Positions 13,291 through 13,716 of a stretch of DNA of 13,716 bases are shown here, in pieces (the first letter of the stretch is position 1; every line of letters starts with the position of its first letter). Below the pieces are notes generated by a model, which was given only the letters and a program-made list of their open reading frames with translations, ran no database searches and had not been told where the DNA came from. The translations under genes and the position numbers were made by a program. Origin of the DNA: JAIPEK01 sp041685935 (GTDB lineage: Bacteria; Desulfobacterota; Desulfobacteria; Desulfobacterales; Desulfobacteraceae); assembly GCA_041685935.1 (NCBI GenBank), contig JAWLES010000053.1, positions 1 to 13,716 on the forward strand, in the 5' to 3' direction.

Positions 13291-13716
13291 ATGGAAAAGG
13301 GCGGATACATAGAAAAGGCGTTGTCCATGGGAGCAAGTGACGCCGCTTTTATCAGCACGGGAGACCTGCGGGTCGATGACAAGTTCCCCGGGTATTGCAG
13401 GGAGCCCGGATGCAGCGGATACGGCCGTTCCATGAGCTGCCCGCCCAATGTAATGGGGCCTGTAAAGTTCAGGGATTACATTGCCCGGTTTGAAAATGTT
13501 CTTGCGTTCAAGTTTGATATCCCCTGGGATATCCTTGTCAGCGATGACCGGTATCAGGTTTTCCGGGTTCTGCATGAAACAGCCACCACCCTGGAGCAAT
13601 ATGCAAGGCAGGAAGGGTATATCAATTCAAAAGCCTATGCCGGGGGATCGTGCAAGAATATTTTCTGCAGCAGCCATGATTTTTGCAACGTACTTTTCGG
13701 AACAGGAGAATGCCGT
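13291..13716 (+). CDS. DUF2284 predicted metal-binding protein, 3' truncated by the window end
   Basis: An open frame of 142 codons runs off the right edge, so the C-terminus is missing. It is Cys-rich: Cys36, Cys41 and Cys50 in YCREPGCSGYGRSMSCPP form the DUF2284 signature (a Cys-X-X-Tyr-Gly segment followed by CPP). A second cluster, Cys121, Cys126, Cys132 and Cys141 in AGGSCKNIFCSSHDFC and GTGECR, matches the family's second ferredoxin-like Cys group. The family is predicted to bind metal, probably iron-sulfur clusters, and is common in anaerobes; no function is established. The ATG at 13291 is preferred because GGAGA lies 8 nt upstream. An in-frame ATG at 13276 has no ribosome binding site. 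It diverges from apbE with 125 nt between them. Confidence 0.85.
   Translation, partial: MEKGGYIEKALSMGASDAAFISTGDLRVDDKFPGYCREPGCSGYGRSMSCPPNVMGPVKFRDYIARFENVLAFKFDIPWDILVSDDRYQVFRVLHETATTLEQYARQEGYINSKAYAGGSCKNIFCSSHDFCNVLFGTGECR

Noticed and set aside
1..13716. Mobile element, CRISPR array, toxin-antitoxin or defence locus
   Set aside because: No transposase, integrase, terminal inverted repeats, spaced direct repeats or recognisable defence protein was found; genes and base use look like uniform chromosome.

Overview
The window looks like a stretch of ordinary chromosome from an anaerobic Desulfobacterota (deltaproteobacterial) bacterium of moderate GC content. This assignment is inferred, not tested. 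It rests on the gene mix: stand-alone DUF89, DUF2284, TIGR01212 and KamA-like radical SAM proteins, an exported ApbE, and an MJ0042-type zinc-ribbon/DUF3426 protein with a huge acidic linker. Small exported proteins like the one at 2443-2739 are, as I recall, common in that group. No phage, insertion sequence, CRISPR array or defence locus is visible. Both ends cut through genes.

Layout, left to right. (1) 2-511: 3' part of a DUF89 family metal-dependent phosphatase gene, convergent with (2) a compact minus-strand queD-queE-queC operon (2251 to 524) for the 7-deazaguanine pathway from carboxytetrahydropterin to preQ0. It has a strong promoter and a leader of only about 23 nt. (3) 2443-2739: a small exported or membrane protein of unknown function. 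A rho-independent hairpin lies between it and a minus-strand CAU tRNA gene. (4) 6386 to 2916, minus strand: a tight three-gene operon of a CbpA-like DnaJ-family co-chaperone, hypoxanthine phosphoribosyltransferase, and a 657-residue zinc-ribbon/acidic-linker/DUF3426 membrane protein. (5) mnmG (8381 to 6498) and a TIGR01212/YhcC radical SAM gene (8516-9436) diverge from one 134-nt region in which their promoters overlap and three copies of an 11-bp element occur. (6) 10330 to 9557: a crotonase-fold enoyl-CoA hydratase. (7) 10794-12113: a KamA-family radical SAM/PLP protein that keeps the cofactor residues of lysine 2,3-aminomutase but not its two lysine-binding aspartates. (8) 13165 to 12110: an exported ApbE flavin transferase with a TTG start, whose stop codon overlaps the kamA-like stop tail to tail. 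(9) From 13291 to the right edge: a Cys-rich DUF2284 protein, cut by the window end.

Functional themes: tRNA is served three times over. A CAU tRNA gene is present, MnmG modifies the wobble uridine of other tRNAs, and QueDEC supplies the queuosine precursor. Three radical SAM proteins are present (QueE, YhcC-like, KamA-like), all expected to be oxygen-sensitive, which fits an anaerobe. I found no convincing new multi-gene system. The points that most deserve a second look are the KamA-like protein with altered substrate-binding residues, the shared mnmG/yhcC control region, the zinc-ribbon/acidic/DUF3426 protein co-transcribed with hpt, and structured leaders upstream of the small exported protein and the kamA-like gene. 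Promoter and hairpin calls were made by eye.
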